A stretch of DNA of 64,000 bases from Paenibacillus sp. FSL H8-0548 (GCF_038630985.1 NZ_CP152049.1:123501-187500); one strand, 5' to 3'. Positions 52,003-62,922 are shown, counted from the stretch's first letter. Made by a program: numbers and translations. The notes: a model not told the origin generated them from the sequence alone.

Positions 52003-52039
52003 TAAAAGTGCCCCGTTGCTACGGGTGTCACTTTTTTTG
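52003..52039 (+). terminator. Terminator 130 bases upstream of pyrG
   Basis: AAAGTG and CCCGT pair with ACGGG and CACTTT around TGCT; TTTTTTTG follows. It may end read-through from rpoE or act as a pyrG attenuator. Confidence 0.75.
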
Positions 52040-52061
52040 TTTGTGAGGGATGGGTCTGTAG

Positions 52062-53774
<1,713 letters not shown>

Positions 53775-53784
53775 TTTCCCGCTA

Positions 53785-53868
53785 TTTTTGTCGACGATAA
53801 ATTCTGCAGCAACTTCTAATAAGTTTTTCTCTTTGTGAGAAGGATTATATACCCGCTTTAGCGAATAT
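53785..53868 (+). promoter_or_regulatory. Sigma-H promoter and Spo0A-box-like site of spo0F
   Basis: GAAGGATTA (53839-53847), 12 bases, AGCGAATAT (53860-53868) fits the sigma-H consensus RNAGGAWWW-N11-12-RNNGAATWW at every defined base. TTTTTGTCGACGA (53785-53797) holds an 0A-box-like TTTGTCGAC about 85 bases before the expected start. Known: B. subtilis spo0F has the same two inputs. Confidence 0.75.
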
Positions 53869-53931
53869 ATTAACGATTATGGAAGAGTTGGCCATTTTTG
53901 GAGGTAAGCTCAGTCGCGGGGGGATTTGGAG

Positions 53932-54330
53932 TTGGATAAGAAGAAAGTATTGATCGTTGATGATCAGAACGGTATTCGCGTATTGCTCATGGAAGTGTTC
54001 AGCAGTGAGGGTTATGATACGTTCCAAGCATCTAATGGTAAGCTGGCTTTACAAATTGTAAAGAATGACGCTCCCGATCTTTTGCTGTTGGATATGAAGA
54101 TTCCTGGTATGGATGGTCTTGAAATTTTAAAGCATGTGAAAGCTATCGATCGTAATATTAAAGTGATCATGATGACCGCATATGGTGAATTAGATATGAT
54201 AAAGGAAGCGACAGATCTTGGGGCGTTAATGCATTTTACCAAGCCATTCGACATTGATGAGATGCGAATTGCAGTAAATATGCAGCTGCGAGGCGGTAGC
54301 TCTCCTAGTCGTTTTGCAATAGGCTCGTAA
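53932..54330 (+). CDS. spo0F: Sporulation initiation phosphotransferase Spo0F
   Basis: 132 residues from TTG 53932. This start puts Asp10, Asp11, Asp54, Thr82 and Lys104 at exactly the positions of B. subtilis Spo0F, and GGGGGG lies 8 bases upstream; TTG 53926 would shift them by two. A single receiver domain with no output domain ([40 protein letters not shown]). It takes phosphate from sporulation kinases and passes it to Spo0B. A perfect sigma-H promoter precedes it. It is a single-gene unit with its own terminator; fbaA, the usual next gene in B. subtilis, is absent. Confidence 0.96.
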   Translation: MDKKKVLIVDDQNGIRVLLMEVFSSEGYDTFQASNGKLALQIVKNDAPDLLLLDMKIPGMDGLEILKHVKAIDRNIKVIMMTAYGELDMIKEATDLGALMHFTKPFDIDEMRIAVNMQLRGGSSPSRFAIGS

Positions 54331-54340
54331 TACAGCGTAT

Positions 54341-54380
54341 AAACGGCATCGTCGCTTGCTCGAAGACGATGTCGTTTTTT
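54341..54380 (+). terminator. Terminator of spo0F
   Basis: AAACGGCATCGTC pairs with GACGATGTCGTTT, loop GCTTGCTCGAA, followed by TTTTTTC. Confidence 0.9.
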
Positions 54381-54428
54381 CATTTTCTAGCAGTGCCAAA
54401 ACATGCTTTACTATTTTGAGGCGCAATA

Positions 54429-54600
54429 TGTTATAATGTCTCAGAATGATATGTCGTTACGGACTTGAACGACAATAGCAAGAGATAATCATCGTATTAG
54501 TTAGTGTAATAACTAGGAGCAAAGGAATCAACCGCCTCAAAACGGCAAGTGGGCTTAACACTGGCTTGCTTTGGCGGTTTTTCCTTTATTCTCTTCCAAG
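54429..54600 (+). promoter_or_regulatory. Promoter and structured leader with terminator-like hairpin before murA
   Basis: An extended -10 (TGTTATAAT, 54429-54437) is followed by hairpin TGTCGTT/AACGACA (54452-54474) and then by AACCGCC/GGCGGTT with inner GGCAAG/CTTGCT arms and a T run (54530-54587). The gene starts 36 bases beyond. This layout is typical of transcription attenuation. No known riboswitch or T-box sequence is recognised. Confidence 0.6.
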
Positions 54601-54623
54601 TCTACGGGAGGAACTACAATTAA

Positions 54624-55886
54624 ATGGAGAAATTGATGATACGCGGTGGACGACCGCTTCGCGGAACCGTTCAAATCAGCGGTGCTAAGAACAGCGCGGT
54701 TGCGCTTGTGCCAGCTGCTATTTTGGCAGAATCAGAAGTTATATTAGATAATTTGCCGGCTATAAGTGATGTAGCGGTATACAGTGAAATTCTGGAGGAG
54801 CTTGGCGCTACAGTAAGACGCGACGGCGACATGATGCGGATTGATCCTTCTAAGCTCATTTCTAAGCCAATGCCAAACGGTAAAGTTAAATTATTGCGTG
54901 CCTCCTATTATTTGATGGGAGCTATGCTTGGTCGATTTGGTGAAGCTACGATCGGTTTGCCTGGCGGCTGTAATTTTGAGCCAAGACCTATTGATCAACA
55001 CATTAAAGGGTTTGAAGCATTGGGTGCTACGGTAACTAATGAGCACGGCTCTATTCGAATTTCGGCCAAGCAGCTGCGTGGTGCGAAAATTTATCTCGAT
55101 GTATCCAGTGTTGGCGCGACAATTAATATTATGCTGGCAGCTTCGCGAGCCCAAGGGCAAACGATTATTGAAAATGCGGCAAAAGAGCCTGAAATTATAG
55201 ATGTAGCCACTCTCCTAAATGCCATGGGTGCAAAAATCAAAGGCGCAGGTACTGAAACGATCCGTATTGAAGGGGTCGATCAGCTTCACGGCTGCCGCCA
55301 CTCCATTATTCCAGATCGAATTCAAGCCGGAACGTATATGATTGCAGCAGCCGCAACGCGCGGTGATGTTCTCATTGATAATGTTATTCCTAAACATCTG
55401 GAAGCCATGACTGCTAAGCTGGAGGAGATGGGTGTTCAGGTTATTGAGATGGATGAGTCCATACGTATTATTGGTGGACCTGTTTATTCGTCCATTGATG
55501 TGAAAGCACTCGTCTATCCGGGCTTTCCTACGGATCTGCAATCACCGATGACTACCTTGCTCACACAGGCGAGTGGAGTTAGCATTTTGACCGATTATGT
55601 TTATGGAACCAGATTTAAACATGTCCCTGAACTTACACGAATGGGTGCAAATATTCGCTTAGAAAGCCGTTCGGCTGTTATTGAGGGCGGTAAGCTGAAT
55701 GCTGCTAAAGTAAAGGCGGCGGACTTGCGCGCAGGAGCAGCCTTGGTTGTGGCTGCGCTGACTGTAGATGAAGGAGTTACTGAAATTTCTGGCGTTGAGT
55801 ATATTGATCGGGGCTACGACAATTTAGTAGAGAATCTATGTCGCTTAGGCGCGGAAGTATGGCGTGAAACAGATACTGGGGAATAG
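54624..55886 (+). CDS. murA: UDP-N-acetylglucosamine 1-carboxyvinyltransferase
   Basis: 420 residues, the first committed step of peptidoglycan synthesis (enolpyruvyl transfer to UDP-GlcNAc). The catalytic Cys116 lies in [14 protein letters not shown]; other motifs are [15 protein letters not shown] and [13 protein letters not shown], the fosfomycin-contact region. Its place before rho indicates the second Bacillota paralogue (MurAB/MurZ type) rather than the atp-linked copy. ATG 54624 follows GGGAGG at 8-9 bases. Expression may depend on the upstream leader. Confidence 0.95.
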   Translation: MEKLMIRGGRPLRGTVQISGAKNSAVALVPAAILAESEVILDNLPAISDVAVYSEILEELGATVRRDGDMMRIDPSKLISKPMPNGKVKLLRASYYLMGAMLGRFGEATIGLPGGCNFEPRPIDQHIKGFEALGATVTNEHGSIRISAKQLRGAKIYLDVSSVGATINIMLAASRAQGQTIIENAAKEPEIIDVATLLNAMGAKIKGAGTETIRIEGVDQLHGCRHSIIPDRIQAGTYMIAAAATRGDVLIDNVIPKHLEAMTAKLEEMGVQVIEMDESIRIIGGPVYSSIDVKALVYPGFPTDLQSPMTTLLTQASGVSILTDYVYGTRFKHVPELTRMGANIRLESRSAVIEGGKLNAAKVKAADLRAGAALVVAALTVDEGVTEISGVEYIDRGYDNLVENLCRLGAEVWRETDTGE

Positions 55887-55976
55887 AAGCCGTTTAAATC
55901 GGCAATGATGATTAATCAATCTATTTTTTAATAGATAAACGAACTTATAATGAAAACTGAATAAAGTGGTGAGGAC

Positions 55977-57314
55977 ATGACAGACCTTCAGATTGCCGAT
56001 CTAGAAGAGATGAAATTGACGGATCTATATAAATTAGCGAAGCAATTTCAGGTTCCGTATTACGGGACTCTCAAGAAGAAAGAATTAATTTTTGCTATTC
56101 TACGTGCACAAGCAGAGAAAAGCGGCCTTATGTTCATGGAGGGCGTGCTGGATATTTTGTCAGAAGGCTTCGGATTTTTACGGCCTATTAACTATTTGCC
56201 GAGCAAGGAAGATATTTATATCTCCGCATCGCAAATTCGTAGATTTGATCTTAGGAGCGGTGATCTCGTATCCGGGAAATGCCGTCCGCCAAAAGAAAAT
56301 GAACGTTACTTTGGATTGCTGCAGGTAAGTGCCGTCAATGGCGAAAATCCGGAAACAGCATCGGAACGACTTCACTTTCCTGCGCTTACCCCTCTTTATC
56401 CAGAAAAGAAGCTGGTGCTTGAGACGACTTCATCGAAGCTATCTACTCGAATGATGGATTTGCTTGCTCCTGTAGGACTTGGTCAGCGCGGTCTTATTGT
56501 TGCCCCTCCGAAGACTGGTAAGACATTGCTACTCAAAGAAATAGCCCACAGTATTTCTGAAAACCGACCCGATATTAAATTGTTTGTACTGCTCATTGAT
56601 GAGCGTCCAGAGGAAGTTACTGATATGCAGCGCTCCGTTAAAGGCGAGGTTATTGCCTCAACCTTCGATGAGCTTCCTGAGAACCATATTAAAGTAGCAG
56701 AGCTTGTGCTTGAGCGGGCGCTTCGCCTTGTTGAGCATAAGAAGGATGTTGTCATCCTTATGGATAGTATTACTCGTCTAGCTAGAGCTTATAACCTAGT
56801 CATTCCTCCATCTGGCCGCACACTTAGCGGTGGTATTGATCCAGCTGCCTTCCATCGGCCAAAACGTTTTTTTGGATCGGCTCGGAATGTGGAAGAGGGC
56901 GGAAGCCTGACCATACTGGCGACTGCGTTAATTGAAACGGGCTCGCGTATGGATGATATCATTTATGAAGAATTTAAAGGTACAGGCAATATGGAGCTTC
57001 ACCTCGATCGCAAGCTTTCCGAGCGTCGTATTTTCCCTGCGCTTGATATGCGTAGATCAGGTACAAGACGTGAAGAGATGCTGCTTACGAAGGATGAGCT
57101 TGATAAGGTATGGGCTATACGCAGAGGTATGACCGATACGCCTGATTATGTTGATAATTTCTTGAAGAAGCTTAAGGAAACCGAAAATAACGAACAGTTC
57201 CTTATGTCATTGGATACTACAATAGAAGCAAAACCGGAGCGGTCCGGTATGAAAAGCAGTGCAACAACGACCAGCAGGCGGCCTACTACACCTAGAACGA
57301 CGCACGGATCGTAA
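55977..57314 (+). CDS. rho: Transcription termination factor Rho
   Basis: 445 residues. Rho_N helical domain (LTDLYKLAKQFQVPYYGTLK), cold-shock-like RNA-binding domain (GVLDILSEGFGFLRPINYL, YISASQIRRFDLRSGD), and the RecA-type motor with Walker A APPKTGKT, Walker B VVILMDSITRLARAYN, and Q/R loops (GGIDPAAFHRPKRFFGSAR). A basic Ser/Thr-rich tail (SATTTSRRPTTPRTTHGS) extends beyond the normal C-terminus of about 427. RNA helicase for factor-dependent termination. The radical SAM gene starts 22 bases after. Confidence 0.96.
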   Translation: MTDLQIADLEEMKLTDLYKLAKQFQVPYYGTLKKKELIFAILRAQAEKSGLMFMEGVLDILSEGFGFLRPINYLPSKEDIYISASQIRRFDLRSGDLVSGKCRPPKENERYFGLLQVSAVNGENPETASERLHFPALTPLYPEKKLVLETTSSKLSTRMMDLLAPVGLGQRGLIVAPPKTGKTLLLKEIAHSISENRPDIKLFVLLIDERPEEVTDMQRSVKGEVIASTFDELPENHIKVAELVLERALRLVEHKKDVVILMDSITRLARAYNLVIPPSGRTLSGGIDPAAFHRPKRFFGSARNVEEGGSLTILATALIETGSRMDDIIYEEFKGTGNMELHLDRKLSERRIFPALDMRRSGTRREEMLLTKDELDKVWAIRRGMTDTPDYVDNFLKKLKETENNEQFLMSLDTTIEAKPERSGMKSSATTTSRRPTTPRTTHGS

Positions 57315-57335
57315 GACCGCAGGAGGGAGAACAAC

Positions 57336-58589
57336 ATGAATCTCGTATATGCGGATGAACAAGGCAATGTATTTGATCACCCGGACTTTATAGCTCTGGG
57401 AAGAAGCGGTGATATGATCGTCGAAATTATGGAGGATGAGCTTATTCCTCTTCCTAATGGAGCGACGTTGGTAAGCCTGCCTTTCACTAGGCCAATCGGG
57501 CTTAATCCTAACACAGGTGAGATGCAGGTGATACCAGGCGGAGCTCAGTCGGTTGGTGCTTTGCTGCCGCAAGGGTTCACTCGTCTGTGCCTGCCTGGTT
57601 ATGTGAAGGCGGACAAGAATGAGAAGCTCCCTTTGTTTGGATATACCGCTGTCGTATGGAAGGATGGCAACTTTTACGTCACCGCTGAGCAAAGCGATAA
57701 TCCGGAGAAATGGGACCCGCTAAATTGCGACCGTGATGAGCTGGGAATTCAAGTAGATCGTTTGCTTGCCAAATACCCGGAAAATCGTTTGTACAAGCAT
57801 TTGTCCAATTGTGCTTTGGGCTATGAATGCTTGACCTCTTCCAACACATTTTTAGGACGCTGGGAGGGTGCTGTTCCTGTTTCCTATTCCTGCAATGCGG
57901 GCTGCTTTGGCTGTATTTCGGAGCAACCTGATGATAGCGGTTTTGTTGCGCCTCAGACGCGCATGAATTTTAAACCGACGGTAGATGAGGTTGTCGAAAT
58001 TATGCTGGAGCATTTGAAGGAGCCGGAATCCATCATTAGCTTTGGACAAGGCTGTGAGGGCGAGCCCTCAACACAGGCGCGAATTATCGTCGAGGCGATG
58101 AATCGTGTCCGGAGTCAAACTTCGCTTGGCTATATCAATATCAATACAAACGCAGGTTTGACCGATTTCATGCGTGCTATCGTAGATGCTGGTCTTAATC
58201 TTATGCGTGTAAGTACGATCAGCGCGCTTGATGATCATTATAATGCGTATTACAAGCCTCGAGGCTATACGCTCAAAAATGTAGAGAAATCCCTAAAATA
58301 TGCTTCAGATAATGGGGTATATACTTCGATTAACTATTTAATTTTTCCAGGTGTAACCGATCGTGAAGAAGAAATTGAAGCTATGATTGGTTTCGTAAAG
58401 CGTACAGGTCTTAAGCTGATTCAAATGCGCAACCTTAATATCGATCCTGAAAGCTATTTGGCTATCATTCCAAAAGCGCAGGGTGAAATTTATGGAATGA
58501 AGCAGATGCTTGAAATATTTCGCCAGGAGCTGCCTGATGTTGTTATTGGCTCCTATACTCATGTTCCTCCAGCGGGGCTGCTTCGCTAA
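57336..58589 (+). CDS. Radical SAM protein of unknown function
   Basis: 417 residues. The iron-sulfur motif CNAGCFGC (Cys186, Cys190, Cys193) is a clean CxxxCxxC preceded by VPVSY. SAM-binding strand ISFGQGCEGEPSTQA follows. The first 180 residues are a novel-looking beta-rich domain with several more cysteines (85, 131, 159, 165). No SPASM domain is evident. ATG 57336 is preceded by AGGAGGG. It sits between rho and rpmE, probably in the rho operon. I know no function; modification of a ribosomal or peptide target is speculation from the setting. Confidence 0.85.
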   Translation: MNLVYADEQGNVFDHPDFIALGRSGDMIVEIMEDELIPLPNGATLVSLPFTRPIGLNPNTGEMQVIPGGAQSVGALLPQGFTRLCLPGYVKADKNEKLPLFGYTAVVWKDGNFYVTAEQSDNPEKWDPLNCDRDELGIQVDRLLAKYPENRLYKHLSNCALGYECLTSSNTFLGRWEGAVPVSYSCNAGCFGCISEQPDDSGFVAPQTRMNFKPTVDEVVEIMLEHLKEPESIISFGQGCEGEPSTQARIIVEAMNRVRSQTSLGYININTNAGLTDFMRAIVDAGLNLMRVSTISALDDHYNAYYKPRGYTLKNVEKSLKYASDNGVYTSINYLIFPGVTDREEEIEAMIGFVKRTGLKLIQMRNLNIDPESYLAIIPKAQGEIYGMKQMLEIFRQELPDVVIGSYTHVPPAGLLR

Positions 58590-58641
58590 ATGCCAAACAG
58601 ATGTTAAAACCGGTGGATATTAACATATGAGCGATTATTCA

Positions 58642-58671
58642 TTGCAACTGCAAATCAGTTCGTGCTATAAT
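58642..58671 (+). promoter_or_regulatory. Promoter and leader hairpin of rpmE
   Basis: TTGCAA, 18 bases, TATAAT with an extended TGC. The 55-base leader folds CTGAATC/GATTCAG (58692-58712). Ribosomal protein leaders for L31 are known in Firmicutes; a match of structure was not tested. Confidence 0.65.
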
Positions 58672-58732
58672 CCGAGATGTGTGATTTAACTCTGAATCCG
58701 CATGCGATTCAGGGCAGAAAGAGGTGAACGAG

Positions 58733-58930
58733 ATGAAACAAGCTATTCATCCGACATACCACGTCATTACAGCAACTTGCGCTTGTGGAAATTCCTTCGA
58801 GACTGGTTCAGTTAAACCGGTTGTTCGCGTAGAGGTTTGTTCCCAATGCCACCCATTCTACACGGGTAAGCAAAAGTTCCTGGATGCTGGCGGCCGCGTC
58901 GATCGTTTCAAGAAGAAATACGGCATCTAA
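58733..58930 (+). CDS. rpmE: 50S ribosomal protein L31, zinc-containing form
   Basis: 65 residues from ATG 58733, 8 bases after AAAGAGG. Four zinc ligands, Cys16, Cys18, Cys36 and Cys39 (TCACGNSF and CSQCHPF), identify the C+ form that is replaced by the C- paralogue under zinc limitation. It ends RFKKKYGI. It sits after rho as in B. subtilis. A terminator follows. Confidence 0.96.
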   Translation: MKQAIHPTYHVITATCACGNSFETGSVKPVVRVEVCSQCHPFYTGKQKFLDAGGRVDRFKKKYGI

Positions 58931-58969
58931 TCTTACAAATTATTTTGCTTTTATTTGGCAGAATACAAG

Positions 58970-59010
58970 AGCCTCCCTCAGCCATCCTATTGGATAGAAG
59001 GGAGGTTTTT
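58970..59010 (+). terminator. Terminator of rpmE, also covering the next ribosome site
   Basis: CCTCCCT pairs with AGGGAGG, with an inner ATCC/GGAT arm, then TTTTTT. The right arm GGGAGG is the only Shine-Dalgarno of the following gene. Confidence 0.88.
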
Positions 59011-59013
59011 TGA

Positions 59014-59418
59014 TTGGATAAGAAACCGTTCAATTTCATGCGTCTAGCACTCACGGTGGTACTTGCAGCTGCGCTGGTCCTAACGTTTTCTGGATGTGGA
59101 AGAAGTGAGCAAGAAAACAGATTGAAAACCTATGGTCATGATGGCTACATGGGGTACTCTAACAGCAATCCAAACTTGCCGAATCGGTATCAATATTTGA
59201 ATTATAATGCAGATGGCAACTTTGTTGAGCAGGTGCTGAGGCCGTTGTCTGGTATTGAGCATACGCAAATTTACTTTAATGGCAATGATCTGCATGTAAA
59301 TATAAAGGTAAATAAATCTTTGTCAGACGAGCAAGCGGAGAAATTACTTGCCGAAGCCCAATCCGTTGTGCAATATAATATGCCGCGTTATAACGTTCAT
59401 GTAGAGGCGAAGAAATAG
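59014..59418 (+). CDS. Small lipoprotein, YhcN/YlaJ-like
   Basis: 134 residues from TTG 59014, 8 bases after GGGAGG. Lipobox LTFSGCG (Cys28). A Tyr/Asn-rich linker (YGHDGYMGYSNSNPNLPNRY) leads to a small alpha/beta domain (GIEHTQIYFNGNDLHVNIKV, LLAEAQSVVQYNMPRY) similar in pattern to sporulation lipoproteins YhcN and YlaJ. It may localise to the spore membrane or cell surface. The ribosome site is part of the rpmE terminator stem, so read-through mRNA would have it paired. Family assignment is tentative. Confidence 0.7.
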   Translation: MDKKPFNFMRLALTVVLAAALVLTFSGCGRSEQENRLKTYGHDGYMGYSNSNPNLPNRYQYLNYNADGNFVEQVLRPLSGIEHTQIYFNGNDLHVNIKVNKSLSDEQAEKLLAEAQSVVQYNMPRYNVHVEAKK

Positions 59419-59451
59419 AATAAGTTGCCAGTCTCCATTTAGATGTACGAG

Positions 59452-59480
59452 TTGCGCTTTGTGCCTAAATCAGCTATACT
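59452..59480 (+). promoter_or_regulatory. Promoter of the SRP RNA gene
   Basis: TTGCGC, 17 bases, TATACT, about 8 bases before the 5' end of the RNA. Confidence 0.72.
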
Positions 59481-59487
59481 TATTTTT

Positions 59488-59760
59488 GCCGTGCTAGATG
59501 GGGAGGTAGCGGTGCCCTGTAACTCGCAATCCGCTGTAGCGAGGTTGAATTCCTACTTGAGGTTATGCTGATGTAGAGTCTTGGCACTTGCGAGCAGTGT
59601 TGACAGTTGGGTCCTCCGCAATGGACGTTTGTGAACCCGGTCAGGTCCGGAAGGAAGCAGCCATAAGCAAATTAGTTCATGTGCCGGGGGAGTGCCTGAC
59701 TCGAGCTGTAGTGCAAGGATGTCGTCTGGGTCGCATTTATCAGGAGTAGGTGCACGGTAC
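59488..59760 (+). ncRNA. ffs: Signal recognition particle RNA, large bacterial type
   Basis: About 270 nt (scRNA type). The Alu region begins GCGGTGCCCTGTAAC and CAATCCGCT; the S domain contains the hallmark GTCAGGTCCGGAAGGAAGC. GCCGTGC near the 5' end pairs with GCACGGT at the 3' end. Together with Ffh it guides nascent membrane and secreted proteins to the translocon. Gene symbol is scr in B. subtilis. It precedes dnaX as there. Confidence 0.95.
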
Positions 59761-59798
59761 TAAATATTTTCTAAATGTAAATACCAATAGCAAAAGTA

Positions 59799-59858
59799 GC
59801 ACCTGTGAGCGCTGTTCGATGTTTTTGTCGGAAATAGCGATTGCAGGTGTTTTTTGTT
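59799..59858 (+). terminator. Terminator of the SRP RNA gene
   Basis: GCACCTG and GCGCT pair with AGCG and CAGGTG in a long, partly open hairpin, followed by TTTTTTG. Confidence 0.75.
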
Positions 59859-59884
59859 TATAAATATTTTGTTTTACTAGAGTT

Positions 59885-59938
59885 GCGAAGAGATAAACTT
59901 CTTGTCCTTAGACAAGGACGACGAAGTCGTTTCTTCTC
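59885..59938. other. Hairpin-rich segment before repeat copy B
   Basis: CTTGTC/GACAAG around CTTA and GACGACGAAGTCGTTTC form nested short stems between the SRP terminator and copy B. No gene. It may be part of a composite repeat. Confidence 0.4.
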
Positions 59939-59939
59939 A

Positions 59940-60045
59940 AAATATAGGAAAGTAGAACATTTCGTCATACTTTCTCTATATTTCTCCGGAATGAAACGCG
60001 CTGACGCCGCCAAAGGATGTCGATAACCGTTTCACCTTGCTACAT
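59940..60045 (+). repeat. REP-like hairpin repeat, copy B
   Basis: AATATAGGAAAGTA pairs with TACTTTCTCTATATT as an extra stem; then GAAACGCGCT, CGCCGCC, GGATGTCG, ACCGTTTCACCTTG, the family hairpin and tail. Confidence 0.7.
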
Positions 60046-60114
60046 AGTTGTTGTATAATAGGAGATAGCAATTATGTTTTGTAATGAAAAGGCAACGTGA
60101 AAGGAAAGGTCTGT

Positions 60115-61887
60115 GTGTCACATATCGCTTTATACCGTGCCTGGCGTCCGCAGACGTTTCGGGACATGGTTGGACAACAGCATATTATCCAAACACTGCA
60201 AAATTCAATACGTGAACAGCGTGTATCGCATGCGTATCTTTTTAATGGACCACGAGGAACAGGAAAAACCAGCGCTGCGAAGATTTTGGCGAAAGCGGTT
60301 AACTGTGAAAGGGGCCCAGCGGATGAACCTTGTAATGAATGTGATGCTTGCATAGGAATCACTGCTGGCAACGTTATGGATGTCATAGAGATTGATGCTG
60401 CATCTAACCGCGGTATTGATGAAATTCGTGATATTCGTGATAAAGTGCGTTATGCTCCTTCAGAAGTGCAGTTCAAGGTTTACATCATAGATGAAGTACA
60501 TATGCTTACGGCAGAGGCATTCAATGCTCTACTCAAGACATTGGAGGAGCCGCCAGGGCATGTTATTTTTATCTTAGCCACGACTGAACCGCATAAGCTG
60601 CCGGCTACGATTATCTCGCGCTGTCAACGCTTCGACTTCAGACAGGTTTCACTCGATGAGCAGACAGAGCACTTGATAAAGATTTGCCGCGAAGAAGGCA
60701 TAGAGGCTGAAGAGGACGCGATAGCTTATATCGCCAGACTATCAGAAGGCGGAATGCGCGATGCGATCAGCTTGCTGGAGCAAGTATCTGCATTTGCTGA
60801 TGGTCGCATTACCCTTGAGGCAGCAGTGGATGTAACTGGCGGTATGGCAGCGGATCATTTCTATCAGCTCGCAGAGGCTGTTAAAGATCGAAATGTTGCA
60901 GCGGTTATGCCGCTCGTAGAGAGCTTGATGCAAGCTGGAAAAAGCGCGGACAAATGCATGGAAAATTTGATATATTATTTCCGTGACTTGCTTGTAATGA
61001 AGCTTGCGCCTCAAGGAGGAGCAGCAACGGAGCGGATTGTTGATCCGGAACGTTTTAAAGCGATGGCTGATGCCTTCACGCCGGTTCGCTTGTTTGCAAT
61101 GATTGATACGCTCAATCGTTACCAGGTAGAGCTGAAGCATGCATCACAGCCTCAAACCTTATTTGAGGTTGCGCTGATGAAGCTGTGTACATTAGACGAG
61201 GGCGCAGGCGCGCCACAAGCTGAAATGAGCGGTACTGCCACAAGCGGTTCGCAGTCAGCCGACGTTGCTCGTTTGCGACAGCAGGTTGAAGCGCTAGAGC
61301 GAAAGCTAGAGCAAGTGCTCCAGAACGGTATAAGTTCGGGAGCTTCTTCATCAGATCAAGCTGCGGGCAAGCAAGCGGCGCGCACAAGCGCGGTTCGCAG
61401 CTCATTTGGCGGATCAGGCGGCATCGTCAGATCGTCGGTTAAGCTTGATCCCTATTTAGCAACGGCAGGCAGCCCTGAGTTTAATCAGATCCGTATGAAA
61501 TGGAATGATGTACTTCAAGGCGTGAAGGATGCCAAGATCACTGTACACGCATGGTTGAAGGACGGCGAGCCCGTTGCATCTGCTGATGATGCCATCCTTG
61601 TGGCGTTCAAAAATACGATGCACCGAGAAACCACCGAAAAACCAGCGAATCGTGATATTATTGAGAAGGTTATGAATACTGTCCTAGGCAGTTCGTTTCG
61701 GATTGTTACGGTCATGCTGAAGGATTGGCAGGCGGCATCGCAGGGTGCTGCCGCTCAGAAGATTGAAACGCTGGAGCTCGAGCCCGAGAGAACTAATGCC
61801 CCTCAGGCATCAAGCAGGCCTGAGTGGGTAGAAGAAGCTGTTAAGCTTTTTGGTGAGGATCTGGTAGTTATCAAGGACAAAAACTAA
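60115..61887 (+). CDS. dnaX: DNA polymerase III subunit gamma/tau
   Basis: 590 residues from GTG 60115, giving the usual start (M)[19 protein letters not shown] lies 5 bases before. AAA+ clamp loader: Walker [14 protein letters not shown], zinc cluster [22 protein letters not shown] Walker B and sensor [17 protein letters not shown]. Domain III follows, then a tau-type region (390-590) that binds DnaB and polymerase. No frameshift signal of the E. coli type was noted. First gene of dnaX-yaaK-recR. Confidence 0.96.
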   Translation: MSHIALYRAWRPQTFRDMVGQQHIIQTLQNSIREQRVSHAYLFNGPRGTGKTSAAKILAKAVNCERGPADEPCNECDACIGITAGNVMDVIEIDAASNRGIDEIRDIRDKVRYAPSEVQFKVYIIDEVHMLTAEAFNALLKTLEEPPGHVIFILATTEPHKLPATIISRCQRFDFRQVSLDEQTEHLIKICREEGIEAEEDAIAYIARLSEGGMRDAISLLEQVSAFADGRITLEAAVDVTGGMAADHFYQLAEAVKDRNVAAVMPLVESLMQAGKSADKCMENLIYYFRDLLVMKLAPQGGAATERIVDPERFKAMADAFTPVRLFAMIDTLNRYQVELKHASQPQTLFEVALMKLCTLDEGAGAPQAEMSGTATSGSQSADVARLRQQVEALERKLEQVLQNGISSGASSSDQAAGKQAARTSAVRSSFGGSGGIVRSSVKLDPYLATAGSPEFNQIRMKWNDVLQGVKDAKITVHAWLKDGEPVASADDAILVAFKNTMHRETTEKPANRDIIEKVMNTVLGSSFRIVTVMLKDWQAASQGAAAQKIETLELEPERTNAPQASSRPEWVEEAVKLFGEDLVVIKDKN

Positions 61888-61910
61888 ATTCTAATGATGA
61901 GGTGACTGTA

Positions 61911-62222
61911 ATGAACAATATGAACCAAATGATGAAGCAAGTGAAGAAAATGCAGGATCAAATGATGAAGGCACAGGAAGAGCTTGAAACAAAAACAGTT
62001 GAAGGATCTGCAGGCGGCGGAGTTGTTACCGTTGAGGCGAATGGCCATAAAAAACTTTTAAGCATTACAATTAAACCTGAAGCGGTTGATCCAGAGGATG
62101 TAGAAATGCTGCAGGATCTGGTCCTTACAGCTGTTAATGATGCGCTCTCTAAAGTTGATGAGCTTGCGAATAAAGATATGGGTAAATTTACTGGTGGAAT
62201 GAAGATACCAGGATTGTTCTAA
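61911..62222 (+). CDS. yaaK: Nucleoid-associated protein YbaB/EbfC
   Basis: 103 residues from ATG 61911 behind GAGGTGA. A Met/Gln/Lys-rich N-terminal helix ([20 protein letters not shown]), then beta strands ([20 protein letters not shown]) and a final helix ([19 protein letters not shown]). Tweezer-shaped DNA-binding dimer. It lies between dnaX and recR as in nearly all bacteria. Confidence 0.95.
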   Translation: MNNMNQMMKQVKKMQDQMMKAQEELETKTVEGSAGGGVVTVEANGHKKLLSITIKPEAVDPEDVEMLQDLVLTAVNDALSKVDELANKDMGKFTGGMKIPGLF

Positions 62223-62263
62223 GAAGCAGCATTGCTTCCGCTTGAAAGGAGCTGTACCGAGTT

Positions 62264-62863
62264 TTGTATTACCCCGAACCGATAGCGAAATTAATTGATG
62301 CTTTTACGCGATTGCCGGGCATTGGGCCCAAAACGGCCGCTCGTCTAGCGTTCCACGTGCTTCGAATGAAAGAAGACGACGTCATTGACTTTGCGAAGGC
62401 GCTAGTAAGCGTTAAGCGCAATTTGTTCTATTGCTCGGTTTGCTGCAATATTACCGATACGGATCCGTGCAGAATTTGTCAGGATAAATCTCGTGATCAA
62501 TCCGTTATTTGTGTCGTTCAAGATTCGAAGGATCTTGTAGCCATTGAACGAATGAAGGATTTTCAAGGGCAATATCATGTACTGCAAGGTGCGATTTCAC
62601 CTATGGAGGGCATTGGTCCAGATGAAATTCGAATCGCCGAGCTGCTGCGACGTCTTAGTGATGAGCGTATTCAGGAGCTTATACTCGCAACTAACCCGAA
62701 TATTGAGGGTGAGGCAACTGCGATGTATCTATCTAGGCTGATCAAGCCTTTTGGTATTCGTGTAACCCGAATTGCGCATGGATTGCCGGTTGGCGGCGAT
62801 CTTGAATATGCAGATGAGGTCACTCTCTCGAAAGCGCTAGAAGGTCGAAGAGAAATCAATTAG
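62264..62863 (+). CDS. recR: Recombination protein RecR
   Basis: 199 residues. Helix-hairpin-helix ([20 protein letters not shown]), a four-Cys zinc motif ([18 protein letters not shown]), TOPRIM domain ([16 protein letters not shown]) and Walker-like C-terminus. With RecF and RecO it loads RecA at gaps. TTG 62264 starts (M)[20 protein letters not shown] is about 12 bases upstream. A strong terminator follows. Confidence 0.96.
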   Translation: MYYPEPIAKLIDAFTRLPGIGPKTAARLAFHVLRMKEDDVIDFAKALVSVKRNLFYCSVCCNITDTDPCRICQDKSRDQSVICVVQDSKDLVAIERMKDFQGQYHVLQGAISPMEGIGPDEIRIAELLRRLSDERIQELILATNPNIEGEATAMYLSRLIKPFGIRVTRIAHGLPVGGDLEYADEVTLSKALEGRREIN

Positions 62864-62880
62864 TTTTATGTTTTTTTGAA

Positions 62881-62921
62881 AAAGCGACAGGTCGAGTTAA
62901 CTCGACCTGTCGCTTTTTTCG
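62881..62921 (+). terminator. Terminator of dnaX-yaaK-recR
   Basis: AGCGACAGGTCGAG and CTCGACCTGTCGCT form a perfect palindrome with only TTAA in the middle, followed by TTTTTT. Confidence 0.93.
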
Positions 62922-62922
62922 A

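Noticed and set aside
54429..54600. T-box or known riboswitch before murA
   Set aside because: The T-box core (GGTGGNACCGCG) is absent and no ligand-core sequence is recognised.
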